Assembly: GCA_902776275.1 (NCBI GenBank)
Contig: CACYPI010000004.1
Location: 1-64,000, forward strand
Length of the DNA stretch: 64,000 nt
Source of the DNA: an uncultured Aeromonadales bacterium
Lineage (GTDB): Bacteria; Pseudomonadota; Gammaproteobacteria; Enterobacterales; Succinivibrionaceae
Direction: 5' to 3'
Shown: piece by piece, positions 62,122 to 64,000 of the stretch
How positions within the stretch are numbered: the stretch's first letter is position 1
Layout of the letters: every line of letters starts with the position of its first letter
The notes under the pieces: generated by a model
What the model saw: the letters and a program-made list of their open reading frames with translations, nothing else
The model's database searches: none
Told to the model about the DNA's origin: nothing
Translations under genes and position numbers: made by a program

Positions 62122-63698
62122 ATGAAGCTCGTGTGCTGGGATGACTCAAGCTTTGAGATCATCCTGTCGATCTTGTCTGAGCTTAGAGGATAGCCTCCCG
62201 TCCCATGGCCTTGCTCGCCGCCTTCCGGGGTTCCTGCTCCTGGGCCGTCCAAGGCGGCCTTGAGATCCTTGAGCAGCGCACCGACCTCGGTCTGAGTGCC
62301 ATGGATCTTGGGGAGGATCTTCTGCACGACCACCTCGTCGATGATCTCGTCGTCAGGAACGGTCCTGCCCATGAGCGAGGCCGCCTCCTGGTACCTCGCA
62401 GCCTCGCTTATCGTTCGGAAGGCGAACTCAAAGCCGGTGCCCTCCATGATCCGGTAAAGCTCCCTGAGCTTGGCCTTGAGCTTAGAGCTGTGGCCTGTCT
62501 GCGCGGTCGAGGCTTCAACCGTGCGCCTAAGCGCCATGAACTCGTCGCCAAGGCAGGGTGTTGGCTGCGAAGGCGCAAGTGCCGGGCTTGCCGCATCGAA
62601 AAGCTCGCTTTCCGTGGGCGAGAACTCTATGACGCTGGCGCGGTCGAGCACCTTGGGGCTGAACATGTAGGTGGTCTCGTCGATGTTGACGGTGCCGATT
62701 ATGAAGAGGTTGCGCGGGTAGGGAAGGACGCCTTGGCCGTAGCCCTTGAGCACGAAAGGCTCGTCTGGGGACTCCATGTGGCTTAGGAAGTCTGAGAAGT
62801 AACGTTCGACCTGGCTTAGGTTCATCTCATCGAGGATGAGGAAGCAGGGCTTGGCAGGCTCCGCATTCGCCTTCTCGATGATTTCGATGGCCTGGGTCTT
62901 CTCATAGGAGTTAGAAAACGGGTTGAAGTAGCCCATGATCTTGGTGTTGTCGGTCCAGTCTGCGCCAACTGGCACGAAGGCTGTGCGCTGAGGGGCGAGT
63001 ATCGCCGCCACCTTGCGCGCAAGCCTAGTCTTGCCGGAGCCGCTGATCCCAGTGAGGATCACGAAAGGCTTGGCCAAGAGCGCGTTGAGCAACCTGGCTG
63101 CGATGCTGTCGCCCCCGAATGGAAGTCCTGCCACCTCGATGAAATTCAATTGCGCAGAGGAGGCCGATGCCGTCTGGCTGGAAGGCGCAGCGCCATTCAC
63201 GCCCTTGATGAAATTGCCGAAGTTTCCGGAGTCCAACGGGATCAGGTCGCCGTAGAGAATGTTGCAGGCGTCTACGAGCTTTCCTATGAAAAGTTCGGTG
63301 TCCCTGCCGCGCTCGTAGTTCACCCATTCCTTGGTGAACCTGCAGGTGAGCTGCGTTCCATCTGAAAGGGTGATCGGAAAAGGCTCCTTCTCAACGTCCT
63401 TGCTAGGGAGTCCTGGAACGTCCTCTATGAGGATGTTGTTGAGCCTTATCTGATCGAGCCTGGCCTTTGATTCAGGACTCACCTGCCTGTCGTAGATGGT
63501 CCCGTTGAAGTCCAGCTTGCTTGACCTGGCAGTCGTTGACCTTTGAAGGCACCTGCTAAACTTTGAGAGTTTGTCGTCGGCGTACATCGTCTTGAAGATC
63601 TTGTAGGCAAGATCTACCACGGTGAACCTGTTTGATAGTTTGTTTTGGGCGTCGCTGAAGAAAGGGGACTCTGAGTTGACCTTGGATGTGTCTGCCAT
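62118..63698 (-). CDS. McrB-like AAA+ ATPase/GTPase of a type IV restriction system
   Basis: This protein has 526 residues from the ATG at 63698 (GGTGAT precedes it); in-frame starts up to 90 bases upstream exist without a better site. The N-terminal 190 residues are a divergent target-recognition region not recognised in detail. The AAA+ module shows Walker A FVILTGISGSGKTRLARKVA (about 212-231), Walker B CFLILDEMNLSQVERYFSDF and sensor NLFIIGTVNIDETTYMFSP followed by KVLDRASVIEF, characteristic of McrB. The EMNLSQ and TVNID segments are strong family marks. It translocates on DNA and works with the coupled nuclease. Confidence 0.87.
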   Translation of the reverse strand: MADTSKVNSESPFFSDAQNKLSNRFTVVDLAYKIFKTMYADDKLSKFSRCLQRSTTARSSKLDFNGTIYDRQVSPESKARLDQIRLNNILIEDVPGLPSKDVEKEPFPITLSDGTQLTCRFTKEWVNYERGRDTELFIGKLVDACNILYGDLIPLDSGNFGNFIKGVNGAAPSSQTASASSAQLNFIEVAGLPFGGDSIAARLLNALLAKPFVILTGISGSGKTRLARKVAAILAPQRTAFVPVGADWTDNTKIMGYFNPFSNSYEKTQAIEIIEKANAEPAKPCFLILDEMNLSQVERYFSDFLSHMESPDEPFVLKGYGQGVLPYPRNLFIIGTVNIDETTYMFSPKVLDRASVIEFSPTESELFDAASPALAPSQPTPCLGDEFMALRRTVEASTAQTGHSSKLKAKLRELYRIMEGTGFEFAFRTISEAARYQEAASLMGRTVPDDEIIDEVVVQKILPKIHGTQTEVGALLKDLKAALDGPGAGTPEGGEQGHGTGGYPLSSDKIDRMISKLESSQHTSFI

Positions 63699-64000
63699 GC
63701 CATCACCGCCGTGTAGCTTTTTTTTGCAGCTTAGCAGCTTCATGGCGTTCAGGCCATGCGCACAATCAAAGCTTGACGGGCGGAGCATTTTGGAAAGGCG
63801 CGTCAGGGGTGAAGTGTTGTGCGCGGGCTATTGAGAACCAGCGCTAGGCGCACGTTCGTTGAGGCGCTTGGGATGCAGACTCGCGAATGGGATTTGTCCA
63901 ATGTGAAGCCTGGGGCAGGCATCTGTCTCAAGCCGTTTTTGCGCTTGTCTCAGCACCGTTGCCCTAGCCCATCCTTCCTCTAGCAGAAAAGGCAGGGATG
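63699..64000. other. Upstream of the restriction operon, no gene seen
   Basis: This stretch probably holds the promoter of the McrBC-like pair on the minus strand. No other feature was recognised up to the window edge. Confidence 0.4.

Overview
This is a GC-rich window from what looks like an anaerobic, host-associated proteobacterium. The complete lsr (autoinducer-2) locus in the enterobacterial order, an AcrAB-type pump, several TRAP and tripartite tricarboxylate (TTT) transporters, a secreted beta-mannanase and a type II asparaginase suggest a gut gammaproteobacterium, perhaps Succinivibrionaceae-like. A Sutterella-like betaproteobacterium cannot be excluded, because no rRNA or other marker gene is present. 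No tRNA or rRNA gene was recognised.

Layout. 0.4-4.9 kb: an RND efflux pair. 5.2-6.2 kb: a deletion scar joining a deoR-family fragment to a frameshifted phnE. 6.6-10.6 kb (minus): a TRAP transporter with an amidohydrolase. 11.0-19.5 kb (plus): a four-carbon sugar-acid operon (DUF1537 kinase, PdxA2, DapA-like lyase, 2-hydroxyacid dehydrogenase, Fe-alcohol dehydrogenase, TctB-TctA-TctC), with a DeoR regulator at its end. 21.1-29.9 kb: the AI-2 locus, lsrR-lsrK-cupin facing lsrACDBF. 30.1-32.8 kb: a LacI regulator and a broken phosphomannomutase containing a transposase remnant. 32.8-41.2 kb: an AllA-like protein facing an LsrB/RhaS-like sugar ABC transporter with DhaK, DhaL and two tandem SIS-domain isomerases. 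41.3-47.2 kb (minus): IclR, TctC-B-A, a KDPG aldolase fused to a VOC domain, and a DapA-like aldolase. 47.7-51.5 kb: a broken mannanase facing a broken solute-binding protein, followed by an acetyltransferase and asparaginase. 54.0-58.8 kb: a second TRAP operon with a hydroxyacid dehydrogenase and an RpiR regulator, preceded by four phased operators. 59.2-59.5 kb: a tiny transcription unit for a 21-residue hydrophobic peptide. 59.5-63.7 kb: a lipoprotein and an McrBC-like restriction pair.

How it fits together. Most of the window is a set of uptake-plus-catabolism cassettes for small acids and sugars, each with its own regulator (DeoR, LsrR, LacI, IclR, RpiR). Substrate-binding protein genes are often followed by a hairpin before the next gene, a likely way to make more binding protein than permease. 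A LacI-type operator, GTAACGTTACGATT, lies upstream of the mannanase, the solute-binding protein and the phosphomannomutase. All three are interrupted by in-frame stops, so one regulon appears to be decaying together.

Most notable items: four 16-bp palindromes at an exact 33-bp pitch (53912-54026); the Ibs-like peptide gene with a structured leader (about 59215-59463); the decaying mannan regulon; the deoR/phnE scar; and the DhaKL plus paired SIS isomerase pathway.
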